From Halococcus salifodinae DSM 8989 (GTDB taxonomy: Archaea; Halobacteriota; Halobacteria; Halobacteriales; Halococcaceae): a stretch of DNA of 57,042 nt. A program made the position numbers and the translations under genes. Below, one piece after another: positions 49,524 to 57,042 of this stretch (positions are counted from its first letter, which is position 1; every line of letters begins with the position of its first letter). The stretch lies in assembly GCF_000336935.1 (NCBI RefSeq), contig NZ_AOME01000013.1, positions 158,708 to 215,749 of the forward strand. Reading direction: 5' to 3'. Under the pieces are notes generated by a model, which was given only the letters and a program-made list of their open reading frames with translations, ran no database searches and was not told the DNA's origin.

Positions 49524-50546
49524 ATGAGCGCGACTCAGGTCGCCCTGTACGCGGTGATCGCCGTCGTGGCTACCGCCGGCGTGTGGAAGGGGAGCAGCCT
49601 GCTGGAACGCGCCAGTGATCGACTGTCGACGTACTACGGCTTGCCGGCGGTCGTCCAGGGAGCCATCGTCGCGGCGGTCGGGTCGAGCTTTCCGGAGCTT
49701 TCGGCGGCCGTGCTCTCGACGCTGCTCCACGGTGAGTTCGATCTCGGCGTGAGCGCGATCGTCGGCTCCGCAGTGTTCAACATCCTCGTGATCCCGGCGC
49801 TCAGCGGCTACTTCAGCCGGGGCGATCTCGAAGCGGATCGCACGCTGGTGTACAAGGAGGCCCAGTTCTACATGCTCGCGGTCGCGGGGCTCCTCATCAC
49901 GTTCGCGCTCGCGGTCATCTACAACCCGACCACGCCGGGCTCGCTCGTCGGCACCGTCACGCGGCCGCTCGCGCTCGCGCCGCTCGCCCTCTACGCGCTG
50001 TACGTGTTCATCCAGTACCAGGACGTCATCGAGCACGAATCGACCGAGCCAACCGACGGGATAAACGTCGTGCGGGAGTGGGCGGTGCTCGCGGTGAGTC
50101 TCGTCGTCATCGTGATCGCGGTCGAGGGGCTGGTCCGGGCGGCAATCGGGTTCGGTGACCTCTTCGATACCCCGAGTTTCATCTGGGGACTGACCGTCGT
50201 CGCGGCCGGAACCAGCCTGCCCGACGCGTTCGTGAGCGTCAAAGCAGCGAAGCGCGGCGAGGGTGTGACCAGCCTCGCGAACGTCCTCGGCAGCAACACG
50301 TTCGATCTCCTCGTCGCGGTGCCCGCGGGCGTGCTGGTCGCCGGCACCGCGCCGATCGACTTCGCCGCCACCGTCCCGATGATGGCGTTTCTCACCGTCG
50401 CGACGCTGGTGCTCTTTACCGTTCTCAGGACCGATCTGACGCTCACCGGACGGGAGGGCGGCGTCCTGTTGGGCGTCTACGGGGTGTTCGTCGGCTGGCT
50501 CGTTCTCGAAACCATCGGCGTGCTCGGATTTATCCCCGGCGTGTAG
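49524..50546 (+). CDS. Na+/Ca2+ exchanger family (CaCA) antiporter
   Basis: The product has 340 aa with ten helices in two inverted halves. The alpha-1 repeat reads GSSFPELSAAVLSTLLHGEF with FDLGVSAIVGSAVFNILVIP. The alpha-2 repeat reads GTSLPDAFVSVKAAKRGEGV with LANVLGSNTFDLLVAVPAGV. The acidic residue of alpha-1 is Glu in FPEL, but alpha-2 has Asp (LPDA), a common variant. The central loop is short and cytosolic. It exchanges Ca2+ or another cation for Na+ across the membrane. Confidence 0.93.
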   Translation: MSATQVALYAVIAVVATAGVWKGSSLLERASDRLSTYYGLPAVVQGAIVAAVGSSFPELSAAVLSTLLHGEFDLGVSAIVGSAVFNILVIPALSGYFSRGDLEADRTLVYKEAQFYMLAVAGLLITFALAVIYNPTTPGSLVGTVTRPLALAPLALYALYVFIQYQDVIEHESTEPTDGINVVREWAVLAVSLVVIVIAVEGLVRAAIGFGDLFDTPSFIWGLTVVAAGTSLPDAFVSVKAAKRGEGVTSLANVLGSNTFDLLVAVPAGVLVAGTAPIDFAATVPMMAFLTVATLVLFTVLRTDLTLTGREGGVLLGVYGVFVGWLVLETIGVLGFIPGV

Positions 50547-50613
50547 CGGTCGCTCCGCGTGACGCGGCCTCGAACTCCGACAGTATCATACCGCCGACCG
50601 CCGATCCGGCGGT

Positions 50614-51159
50614 ATGGACCCTGTCGCAGTCATCGCCGTCGCGTTCTGGGCGATGCTGCCGGCGTACGTTCCGAACAACGCCGCCGTTCTCGTCGGCGGT
50701 GGTCGTCCCATCGACAACGGGCGGACGTGGCGCGGTGCGCGCGTGCTCGGCGACGGCAAGACGTGGCGCGGGACCGCCGCTGGCGCGATCGCGGGTATCG
50801 CGCTCGCACTCGTGCTGAATGCCGTCGAGCCCACCGTTTCGGGTGCGACCGGCCTCCCGCTTCCGACGTTTCCCCCCATCGCGATGGTCACACTGCCGAT
50901 CGGCGCGATGGTCGGCGACGCGGCCGCTTCCTTCCTCAAGCGTCGCACCGGCCGCGAACGCGGCGCGGCGTTCCCCGGCGTCGACCAGTTCGATTTCGTC
51001 CTCGGCGCGCTCCTCCTGACGGCGCTCGGCGCGTTCGAGTGGTTTACTGCGACGTTCACCCTCCCCGTTCTCCTGGTCGTCCTCGTCGCCACCCCGTTGC
51101 TCCACGTCGGGACCAACGTGATCGCCTATCGGGTGGGGCTGAAAAGTGAGCCGTGGTAG
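50614..51159 (+). CDS. carS: CDP-archaeol synthase
   Basis: The product has 181 aa: CTP:2,3-di-O-geranylgeranylglyceryl-phosphate cytidyltransferase, which activates the archaeal lipid precursor at the membrane. Markers are MLPAYVPNNAAVLVGGGRPI, LGDGKTWRGTAAGAIAGI, MVGDAAASFLKRRTGRERGA, PGVDQFDFVLGALLL and TPLLHVGTNVIAYRVGLK. About five hydrophobic helices are present. The stop codon is directly followed by block F of repeat copy 2. Confidence 0.95.
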   Translation: MDPVAVIAVAFWAMLPAYVPNNAAVLVGGGRPIDNGRTWRGARVLGDGKTWRGTAAGAIAGIALALVLNAVEPTVSGATGLPLPTFPPIAMVTLPIGAMVGDAAASFLKRRTGRERGAAFPGVDQFDFVLGALLLTALGAFEWFTATFTLPVLLVVLVATPLLHVGTNVIAYRVGLKSEPW

Positions 51160-51172
51160 CACCTTTTTACTT
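51160..51172 (+). terminator. T-rich block after the carS stop (repeat block F)
   Basis: CACCTTTTTACTT begins at the base right after the carS TAG. It is identical to the block after the xacF stop at 7072-7084 (minus strand). A T5 run after a stop codon fits archaeal intrinsic termination. Confidence 0.6.
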
Positions 51173-51503
51173 CGTCGGGTGCGCTCGCTTCGCTCACGGG
51201 TCGCTCCACTCCCCGTTCGCATCGAGGCGCTCCCGTCGGTCGCGCCTCGCTTCGCTCGCACACCCCTCCTCGTAAAAATCTGCACCAAAAACCCCCGCTC
51301 ACTCTCTTCGGTCGTTCGCGGTGAACCGTGCTCGCTTCGCTCGCACGGACGGTCCCGCCGTCCGCTCCGCACAGCACCGCCCGAGCCCTCGGTCGCTCCG
51401 CTCCCTCGCCCTCGATCCACCGAGGGGCCGCAGCCGCACTCCAACCGCACCGCCGAAGCCCTCGCTCACTTCGTTCGCTCGCCCTTCATCCGCCAGGCCC
51501 GCA
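51160..51503 (-). repeat. Hairpin-mosaic intergenic element, copy 2
   Basis: This is the inverted counterpart of 6652-7084: A 51478-51503, B 51447-51463, C 51405-51425, D 51367-51390, E 51265-51290, F 51160-51172. Variable segments differ from copy 1. They contain hairpins 51346-51364 (7-bp stem, 5-nt loop) and 51326-51348 (6-bp stem), and several purine mirror repeats of the GAGCGAAGCGAG type. The element fills the 375-nt gap between the 3' ends of carS and map. Confidence 0.85.
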
Positions 51504-51534
51504 CCGCCGCCGCACCACACCCGCAACTGCCGTC

Positions 51535-52428
51535 TCAGCGCTCGGTCGTCACTTCACAGCCGTCCTCGGTCACGATGATGGTGTGCTCTTTCTGACTCAC
51601 GAGCGCGCCATCGTCCTCTTTCAGCACCGGGTAGCCGTGAACCACGTTCTGGCGTTCGAGCCGGCGGAGCGCCATCTCGGGACGATCGACGTCGAGCCAT
51701 CGGGTGGCGAAGGGGAGCGTGCGGAACTCCTCGGTGATCTGATCGAGCGCCTTGCGCGCGTCCCGGTTTCTGACCGACTGTTCGCGGTCGAGCGCGTAGA
51801 TCTGCTCGTCACCGCCCTCCGAGACCTTCCCGCCACCGTCGGTGGCGAACGGCTCGACGGCGACCACGTCGCCCGCTTCGAGTTCGACGCTCTGGCTCAC
51901 CGCGCGATTCGGGATGTTCGGCGGGGTGTGCTGGTCCCACCGGCCGAGCCCGTGGCCGGTGAGGTTGACGACGGGGTTGTAGCCGTAGTCGTCGATGACC
52001 TCCTCGATCCGTGCACCGATCTCGCCGGTCTCGACACCCGGTTCGACGAGGTCGAGCGCGGCGTCGAGCGCGGCTTCGGGCGCTTCCGCGAGGTCGTCGT
52101 GGCCCGAGAGATCGACCGTAATAGCGGTGTCGGCGAGCCAGCCGTCGACATGTACCCCGATGTCGAGGTTGATCATCTCCTCGCCGAACGTGGCGTCGTC
52201 GTCGGCGCTCGGCGTGGCGTGGGCGGCCTCCTCGTCGATCGAAATGTTCACTGGAAACGCGGGCTCGCCACCCAGCTCGCGGGTACGCTCCTCGGCCCAC
52301 TCCGCAACGTCGAGATGGCTCGTGCCGACCTCGACGCGCTCGGCGGCTTCCTCGCGCACTTGAGCGAGGATTTCGCCTGCCTCACGGTGTTTCTCGTACT
52401 GCTCCGACGAGAGGTCCACGTCGCTCAT
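51535..52428 (-). CDS. map: Methionine aminopeptidase (type II, archaeal)
   Basis: The product has 297 aa from ATG 52428 (MSDVDLSSEQYEKHREAGEI). It removes initiator methionine in the cytoplasm. Dimetal ligands are visible in the expected order: HATPSADDDATFGEEMINLD, then DIGVHVDGWLADTAITVDLS (two Asp), NLTGHGLGRWDQHTPPNIPN (His), VVAVEPFATDGGGKVSEGGD (Glu in EPFAT) and QKEHTIIVTEDGCEVTTE (Glu). A type II insertion with helices around 170-230 is present. Confidence 0.95.
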   Translation of the reverse strand: MSDVDLSSEQYEKHREAGEILAQVREEAAERVEVGTSHLDVAEWAEERTRELGGEPAFPVNISIDEEAAHATPSADDDATFGEEMINLDIGVHVDGWLADTAITVDLSGHDDLAEAPEAALDAALDLVEPGVETGEIGARIEEVIDDYGYNPVVNLTGHGLGRWDQHTPPNIPNRAVSQSVELEAGDVVAVEPFATDGGGKVSEGGDEQIYALDREQSVRNRDARKALDQITEEFRTLPFATRWLDVDRPEMALRRLERQNVVHGYPVLKEDDGALVSQKEHTIIVTEDGCEVTTER

Positions 52429-52471
52429 GGCTCGACGTTGGACCGAACCACCAAAACGCCTGCCGTTCGGC

Positions 52472-53329
52472 CTACGACTGCTCTGCCGTACTGGTCTGCA
52501 TCGCGTCGGTGTTGTACGCGCTGCCCACCCTGCCCTCGTCGTCGAGTACGATGATTCCCGCCCCACCGTCGGTCTCGACCGCCAGCTCGTCGATGGCGTG
52601 CTCGGCGGCCGTCTCGGGACTGTCGCCGGCTTCGAGCCGCTCGACCGCCAGCCGCGAGAGCGTCATCCGGGCGATGTCCTCACCGGCCCCAGTCGCGCTC
52701 GCGCCGCCCGCGGGCGTCGCGTAAAACCCGCTCCCGACCTGCGGGACGTCACCCACCCGCCCGGCGAGCGCACACCACCGCCCGCCGGTCGAGGTCGCCG
52801 CCGCAATTTTCCCATCCTCGACCGCGACCGCACCGACCGTATCCGATCCGCCGAACTGCTCACGAACCCACGCGAGCCGTTCATCGGTATCGCCTTCGTC
52901 GGGCGGCGAGAGATCGGCCCACCGCTCGCGTGTCCGCTCGGTCGTGAGATCGGCCTCGGTCTCGACCCCGAACCCCTCGGCCAGCGAGACGGCATGGTCG
53001 TCGGCGACGAGCACGTGTGGCGTCTCCGTCATCACCGTGCGGGCGACCGTCGCGGCGTCGCGGACGCCGGGCATCGAGCAGGCTGCCCCCACCTCGCGCT
53101 CGTCGGTCATGATCCCCGCGTCGGTTCTGACGACCCCGTCGTCCTGGATCGCCCCGCCGACGCCGGCGTTGAATCGTGGGGCACGTTCGAGCACGCCGAT
53201 GGCGGCGACGACCGCGGCGGTCGGTGTCGGTTCCCCTGTGCCGGTCGCCGCGGCCTCGTCGAGAACTTCCTGGCGTGACTCGGGATCGTCGGGTGCGCTG
53301 CCCGCTCCGCCGTGGACGATGAGCTGCAT
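52472..53329 (-). CDS. Isoaspartyl peptidase / L-asparaginase (Ntn hydrolase)
   Basis: The product has 285 aa from ATG 53329 (MQLIVHGGAGSAPDDPESRQ). Features are FNAGVGGAIQDDGVVRTDAG, the autocleavage site before the nucleophilic Thr in GGSDTVGAVAVEDGKIAAAT, STGGRWCALAGRVGDVPQVG and ATGAGEDIARMTL. The precursor cleaves itself into alpha and beta chains. It hydrolyses isoaspartyl dipeptides and L-asparagine. The usual GTVG is DTVG here. It lies 43 nt before map, same strand, a possible peptide-turnover pair. Confidence 0.94.
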   Translation of the reverse strand: MQLIVHGGAGSAPDDPESRQEVLDEAAATGTGEPTPTAAVVAAIGVLERAPRFNAGVGGAIQDDGVVRTDAGIMTDEREVGAACSMPGVRDAATVARTVMTETPHVLVADDHAVSLAEGFGVETEADLTTERTRERWADLSPPDEGDTDERLAWVREQFGGSDTVGAVAVEDGKIAAATSTGGRWCALAGRVGDVPQVGSGFYATPAGGASATGAGEDIARMTLSRLAVERLEAGDSPETAAEHAIDELAVETDGGAGIIVLDDEGRVGSAYNTDAMQTSTAEQS

Positions 53330-53440
53330 ACGTGCGCCACCGGGGCCGGTCGCATAACCCTCACGAACCGGCGCGGAACGCGGAGAAGCCGGATCGGAGA
53401 ACGGTAAACCTTTGAGCGCGCCACGCGGATTTGTGATGAT

Positions 53441-54688
53441 ATGAGCTACGATCGAGTCGAGGTACCCGACGCGGGCGAGCGCATCGAAGCCGCCGGCAGC
53501 GACGAGTTCGACGTTCCCGACGAGCCGATCATCCCGTTCATCCACGGCGACGGCATCGGTCGCGACGTCGCACCCGCCGCCCAGCGAGTGCTGGGAGCCG
53601 CTGCCGAGGCCACAGGACGCGAGATCCACTGGATGCGACTCTACGCCGGCGAGGCCGCCCGCGAGCGCTACGACGAGAACCTCCCTGAGGACACCCTGAA
53701 GGCGCTCCGGGAGTTCAACGTCGGGATCAAGGGCCCGCTCACGACCCCTGTCGGCGCGGGCTTTCGCAGCCTGAACGTCGCGCTCCGCAAACGCCTCGAT
53801 CTCTACACCAACGTCCGGCCGACGTTCCACATCGACGGCGTCCCCTCACCGGTATCCGACCCGGGCGCGATGGACATGGTCAACTTCCGGGAGAACACCG
53901 AGGACGTGTACGCCGGCATCGAGTGGGAGGCCGGCACCGACGAGGTCGAGCAGGTTCGAGAGTTCGTCGAGGACGAGATGGATTTCGACGAGTCGATCCA
54001 CGAGGGCGCGGTGGGGATCGGCGTCAAACCCATCACCGAGTTCGGCACCAAACGCCTCGTCCGGAAGGCGATCGACTACGCGCTCGATCACGACCGCGAC
54101 TCGGTCACGCTCGTTCATAAAGGAAACATCATGAAGTTCACCGAGGGCGCGTTCCGTGACTGGGGCTACGAGGTCGCAGAGGAGGAGTACGGCGACGAGG
54201 TCATCACCGAGGACACCCTCTGGGAGGACGAGGACGGTGACGCACCCGAGGACACGCTCGTGGTCAACGACCGGATCGCGGACAACATGCTCCAGCAGAT
54301 CCTCACTCGCACGAGTGACTACGACGTCCTCGCGATGCCGAACCTCAACGGCGACTACCTCTCGGACTCCGCCGGCGCACAGATCGGCGGGCTCGGGATC
54401 GCGCCCGGCGCGAACATCGGCGACGGCCGGATGGTCGCCGAACCCGTCCACGGCTCCGCGCCGAAACACGCCGGCAAGGACAAGGCCAACCCGACCGCAC
54501 TGATCCTCTCGGGCCGCATCCTGTTCCAGGAGATCGGGTGGAACGACGCCGCCCAGAAGATCTACGACGCCGTCGAGGCCACCATCTCCTCGAAGCAGGT
54601 CACCTACGACATCCACCGGCAGATCGAGGGCGGCGAGAAGCTCGCCACCAGCGAGTTCGCCGACGTCATCGTCGACAACATCGAGTAG
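53441..54688 (+). CDS. icd: Isocitrate dehydrogenase (NADP-type family)
   Basis: The product has 415 aa and oxidatively decarboxylates isocitrate to 2-oxoglutarate in the TCA cycle. Motifs: IPFIHGDGIGRDVAPAAQRV, GPLTTPVGAGFRSLNVALRK, NVRPTFHIDG, DMVNFRENTEDVYAGIEWEA (RENTED), VTLVHKGNIMKFTEGAFRDW (Lys), MPNLNGDYLSDSAGAQIGGL (Asp) and EPVHGSAPKHAGKDKANPTA. Lys and Tyr determinants of NADP+ binding are likely around HGSAPKHAGK. A TATA-like GGTAAACC is about 35 nt before the ATG. Confidence 0.96.
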   Translation: MSYDRVEVPDAGERIEAAGSDEFDVPDEPIIPFIHGDGIGRDVAPAAQRVLGAAAEATGREIHWMRLYAGEAARERYDENLPEDTLKALREFNVGIKGPLTTPVGAGFRSLNVALRKRLDLYTNVRPTFHIDGVPSPVSDPGAMDMVNFRENTEDVYAGIEWEAGTDEVEQVREFVEDEMDFDESIHEGAVGIGVKPITEFGTKRLVRKAIDYALDHDRDSVTLVHKGNIMKFTEGAFRDWGYEVAEEEYGDEVITEDTLWEDEDGDAPEDTLVVNDRIADNMLQQILTRTSDYDVLAMPNLNGDYLSDSAGAQIGGLGIAPGANIGDGRMVAEPVHGSAPKHAGKDKANPTALILSGRILFQEIGWNDAAQKIYDAVEATISSKQVTYDIHRQIEGGEKLATSEFADVIVDNIE

Positions 54689-54798
54689 CTCTCGTCGCTC
54701 GACTCACCGGTTCGATTCTCGACGAGCAGCCAGATCGGTGGGAACCGACCCGATCGCAGAGCGGAACTGCTATTGACCGCCCGGCAAGAATTGCGCGC

Positions 54799-55632
54799 AT
54801 GATCCCGCCGATCGCCAGTCGGTTCGTCGCGGGCGAGACCCCGGCCGAACTCTTGGAACACGTCAGCCAGCTCGAAGAAAAGGGTGTCAGAACCATCTGC
54901 AACCGGCTCGGCGAGCACTACGAGCAGCCCGAGCCGGCACGCGAGGACCGCGACGCCTACTGTGACCTCCTCGCGGACATCGACAACGCGGGGCTCGGGG
55001 CGTGTATCTCGGTCAAACCCTCACAGATCGGACTCGGGATCGGCGAGGAGACGTTTCGAGAGAACCTCGGGGCCATCGTCGATCGGGCGGCCACCCACGG
55101 AAAGTTCGTCTGGATCGATATGGAGGACCATCCGACGACCGACGCCACGCTCGACGCCTACGCCGATCACGCCACGGAGTACGAGCGGGTCGGGGTCTGC
55201 GTCCAGGCGAACCTGAAGCGGACCCCCGAAGACCTCCGCCGGCTGGCGGACCTGCCGGGGAAAGTCCGACTCGTGAAGGGCGCGTACGACGAGCCCGCGG
55301 CGATCGCCCACCGAAAGAAGTCGGGGGTCAACGAGGCCTACCGCGACTGTCTCGATCTGATGTTCGAGGAGTTCGACGGCGGGATCGCGGTGGGGAGTCA
55401 CGATCCCGCGATGATCGAGCACGCAACCCGCCGCCACGAGGAGCTCGGGACGGACTTCGAGATACAGATGCTGATGGGAGTACGCGAGGAGGCCCAGATC
55501 GAACTCGCCGAGGAGTACGACGTCTGGCAGTACGCCCCTTACGGCGGGAAGTGGCTGTCGTACTTCTACCGCCGGACGATGGAGCGAAAGGAGAACCTCA
55601 CGTTCGCGCTCCGGGCGATCGTGGGGCGGTAG
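54799..55632 (+). CDS. Proline dehydrogenase
   Basis: The product has 277 aa from ATG 54799 (MIPPIASRFVAGETPAELLE). This FAD-dependent TIM-barrel enzyme oxidises proline to pyrroline-5-carboxylate. Motifs: SVKPSQIGLGIGEETFRENL, VWIDMEDHPTTDATL, VQANLKRTPEDL, VRLVKGAYDEP, GIAVGSHDPAMIEHA, FEIQMLMGVREEAQ and APYGGKWLSYFYRRTMERKE, the last holding the paired arginines that bind proline carboxylate. It follows icd by 110 nt, same strand. Confidence 0.95.
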   Translation: MIPPIASRFVAGETPAELLEHVSQLEEKGVRTICNRLGEHYEQPEPAREDRDAYCDLLADIDNAGLGACISVKPSQIGLGIGEETFRENLGAIVDRAATHGKFVWIDMEDHPTTDATLDAYADHATEYERVGVCVQANLKRTPEDLRRLADLPGKVRLVKGAYDEPAAIAHRKKSGVNEAYRDCLDLMFEEFDGGIAVGSHDPAMIEHATRRHEELGTDFEIQMLMGVREEAQIELAEEYDVWQYAPYGGKWLSYFYRRTMERKENLTFALRAIVGR

Positions 55633-55692
55633 CACGGCGGAGCAGCCGAGCAGGGGAAGCGCTCATTACGGTCGGGGGTGACCGTCGAACAA

Positions 55693-56298
55693 ATGGCCTC
55701 CTGGAAGCGCGACGCCACGAGTGGGCTGATCGTGCTCGTACCAGTCATCGTCACGCTCTACGTCATCGCGTTCATCTACAACGCCATCGCGACGCTGCCG
55801 TTCATCGAAAGTATCCAGCCGGGATGGGTTCGGGTTCCGCTCACGCTGATCCTGTTCGCCCTGTTGGTGTTCGCGATCGGGTATCTGATGCGCACGGCCA
55901 CGGGACCGCTGGTCGAAGGGGCGATCGACGACGTGATGAACAGTCTTCCGGGGCTCCGGGTGGTGTACAACGCCTCGAAGATGGCGGTCGAGACCGCGGT
56001 CACGGGCACCGGCGATCTCCAGGCCCCAGTGAAGCTCGAAACCTGGAACGGAATGCGGATGACGGCGTTCAAAACCGGTAAGCGGACCGAGGACGGCCGC
56101 GACGTACTCTTCCTCCCGACCGCTCCCAACATCACCACCGGGTTCGTGATCGAGGTCGAGCCGGACGAGTACACCGAGACCGACGAGCGCGTCGAGGACG
56201 CGCTGACCCGGGTCCTGAGCGCGGGGTTCGGCGAGACTGGCGAGGACATCGGCGTGTCGATCAACGTCACCGAAGAGCCGGCAAAAACCGACGACTGA
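55693..56298 (+). CDS. DUF502 family membrane protein
   Basis: The product has 201 aa from ATG 55693 (MASWKRDATSGLIVLVPVIV). Two N-terminal helices (about 10-32 and 50-70) precede a soluble C-terminal domain. The family segments are GLRVVYNASKMAVETAV, VKLETWNGMRMTAFKTGKR, VLFLPTAPNITTGFVIEVEP and a final LTRVLSAGFGE. Function unknown; related bacterial proteins affect membrane assembly. Confidence 0.9.
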   Translation: MASWKRDATSGLIVLVPVIVTLYVIAFIYNAIATLPFIESIQPGWVRVPLTLILFALLVFAIGYLMRTATGPLVEGAIDDVMNSLPGLRVVYNASKMAVETAVTGTGDLQAPVKLETWNGMRMTAFKTGKRTEDGRDVLFLPTAPNITTGFVIEVEPDEYTETDERVEDALTRVLSAGFGETGEDIGVSINVTEEPAKTDD

Positions 56299-56403
56299 CC
56301 CGAACAACAAGAGAGTGACGACGCGTCCCTGATGACAGTGAACGTCGTCGTTCGTCCCCTGCGCTCCGCGCCGCTTATGGTAGGGCCCGTTCGACCGAAA
56401 CAC

Positions 56404-56925
56404 ATGACCGATCGCGACCTCATCGACGCGCTTCAGAGAGCTGACGCCGTCGAGTTCGGCGAGTTCGAACTCTCCCACGGCGGCACGAGCGAGTACTACG
56501 TCGACAAGTACCGCTTCGAGACCGACCCTCACTGCCTTTCGACGATCGCGGCGGCGTTCGCCGAGCGACTCGACGAGTCGAAACTCGCGGGCGTCGCGCT
56601 CGGGGCCGTCCCGCTGGTCGCCGCGACGAGCGTCGAGACCGACACGCCGTACGTGATCGTGCGGAAAGAACAGAAGGAGTACGGCACCGGAAACCGGATC
56701 GAGGGCGAGCTGGCCGGCGGGGAGTCGGTCGTCGTTCTCGAAGACATCGCCACCACCGGCAAAAGCGCGCTGTCGGCCGTCCGTGCGCTCCGCGAGGCCG
56801 GTGCGAGCGTCGATCAGGTGCTCGTCGTCGTCGACCGCGAGGAGGGCGCGCGCGAAACGCTCGCTGAAGCGGACGTCGACCTCACGTCGCTCGTGACGGC
56901 CTCGGCGTTGCTCGACGACGCCTGA
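56404..56925 (+). CDS. pyrE: Orotate phosphoribosyltransferase
   Basis: The product has 173 aa. It transfers ribose 5-phosphate from PRPP to orotate in UMP synthesis. Motifs: [60 protein letters not shown] (flexible catalytic loop) and the PRPP-binding [20 protein letters not shown]. It ends [13 protein letters not shown]-like CGCTTATGGTA (56371-56381) lies about 25-33 nt before the ATG, consistent with a leaderless transcript. Confidence 0.96.
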   Translation: MTDRDLIDALQRADAVEFGEFELSHGGTSEYYVDKYRFETDPHCLSTIAAAFAERLDESKLAGVALGAVPLVAATSVETDTPYVIVRKEQKEYGTGNRIEGELAGGESVVVLEDIATTGKSALSAVRALREAGASVDQVLVVVDREEGARETLAEADVDLTSLVTASALLDDA

Positions 56926-56976
56926 CCGGCCGGAGCGGACCACAAGCGCTTCAACCGCCGGTCGGTGTGTCGGGAT

Positions 56977-57016
56977 ATGGACCTCCCGCCACGGCGGTGG
57001 CTCCTTCGGGGTATCC
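56977..57016 (+). CDS. Possible gene start, cut by the contig end
   Basis: ATG 56977 opens a frame (MDLPPRRWLLRG) that runs into adapter sequence at 57017. It is preceded by CCACAAGCGCTTCAACC (56940-56956), a promoter-like block at the usual distance. Too short to assign. Confidence 0.3.
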
Positions 57017-57035
57017 CTGTCTCTTATACACATCT
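57017..57035. other. Nextera/Tn5 mosaic-end sequencing adapter
   Basis: CTGTCTCTTATACACATCT is the 19-bp Tn5 mosaic-end used in Nextera libraries. It marks an untrimmed read end, so bases 57017-57042 are not genomic. Its reverse-strand translation starts with the well-known artefact MCIRDR. Confidence 0.97.
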
Positions 57036-57042
57036 CTGATGG

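Noticed and set aside
55666-57033. Long open frame on the minus strand opposite DUF502 and pyrE
   Set aside because: It begins inside the adapter and lies antisense to two well-supported genes. High G+C creates long mirror frames; the translation has no family motifs.

Overview
This window is chromosomal DNA of a haloarchaeon (class Halobacteria). Predicted proteins are strongly acidic, third codon positions favour G/C, and several families are haloarchaeal hallmarks: CarS for archaeal ether lipids, a HalOD1 domain, the archaeal t6A methylthiotransferase, DUF63 and many small zinc-ribbon or membrane proteins. The genus cannot be fixed by reading alone. The last bases (57017-57035) are a Tn5/Nextera mosaic-end adapter, so the right edge is a contig end carrying uncleaned adapter.

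Layout. 1-6.1 kb: 3' part of an ornithine cyclodeaminase/alanine dehydrogenase gene, leuS, a peroxiredoxin, Hsp20 and pheA. 6.2-11.5 kb: a membrane protein gene that runs into a repeat, then a pentose hub with xacF and xacE (oxidative pentose degradation), rpiA and gnd (oxidative pentose phosphate pathway). 12-20.5 kb: HalOD1 and AI-2E-type proteins, then two ABC-2 export systems, each next to a TetR regulator. Palindromic operators sit just upstream of the second regulator and the genes around it. 20.5-25.1 kb: a lower-G+C, gene-poor, decaying catabolic patch with an FAH-family hydrolase and a D-2-hydroxyacid dehydrogenase still intact, and remnants of a TPP enzyme and an IclR regulator. 25.1-29.3 kb: an Nramp-like transporter with a P-loop partner, TenA, tRNA-Thr(GGU) and a haloarchaeal hypothetical protein. 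29.3-38.6 kb: enoyl-CoA hydratase, a two-domain alpha/beta hydrolase and a phosphotransferase (the last two share a similar 40-nt leader), an exported beta-helix protein, nadE, a broken Doc-type toxin, DUF63 and deoC. 38.7-45.2 kb: MFS transporter, dual-specificity phosphatase, methylthiotransferase, acetamidase, CDF metal exporter, HIT protein and a zinc ribbon. 45.3-48 kb: an overlapping hemC-cobA-hemD operon making uroporphyrinogen III and precorrin-2. 48-57 kb: DHH nuclease, Na+/Ca2+ exchanger, carS, map, isoaspartyl peptidase, icd, proline dehydrogenase, DUF502 protein and pyrE.

The most striking non-gene signal is a dispersed element present twice in opposite orientation (6652-7084 and 51160-51503). 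Identical or near-identical blocks of 13-26 nt are separated by variable segments rich in perfect triloop hairpins or purine mirror repeats. Both copies fill the space between the 3' ends of convergent genes and end in a T-rich terminator-like block next to a stop codon. A piece of the same element also appears to encode part of the C-terminus of the CDF transporter at another convergent junction.
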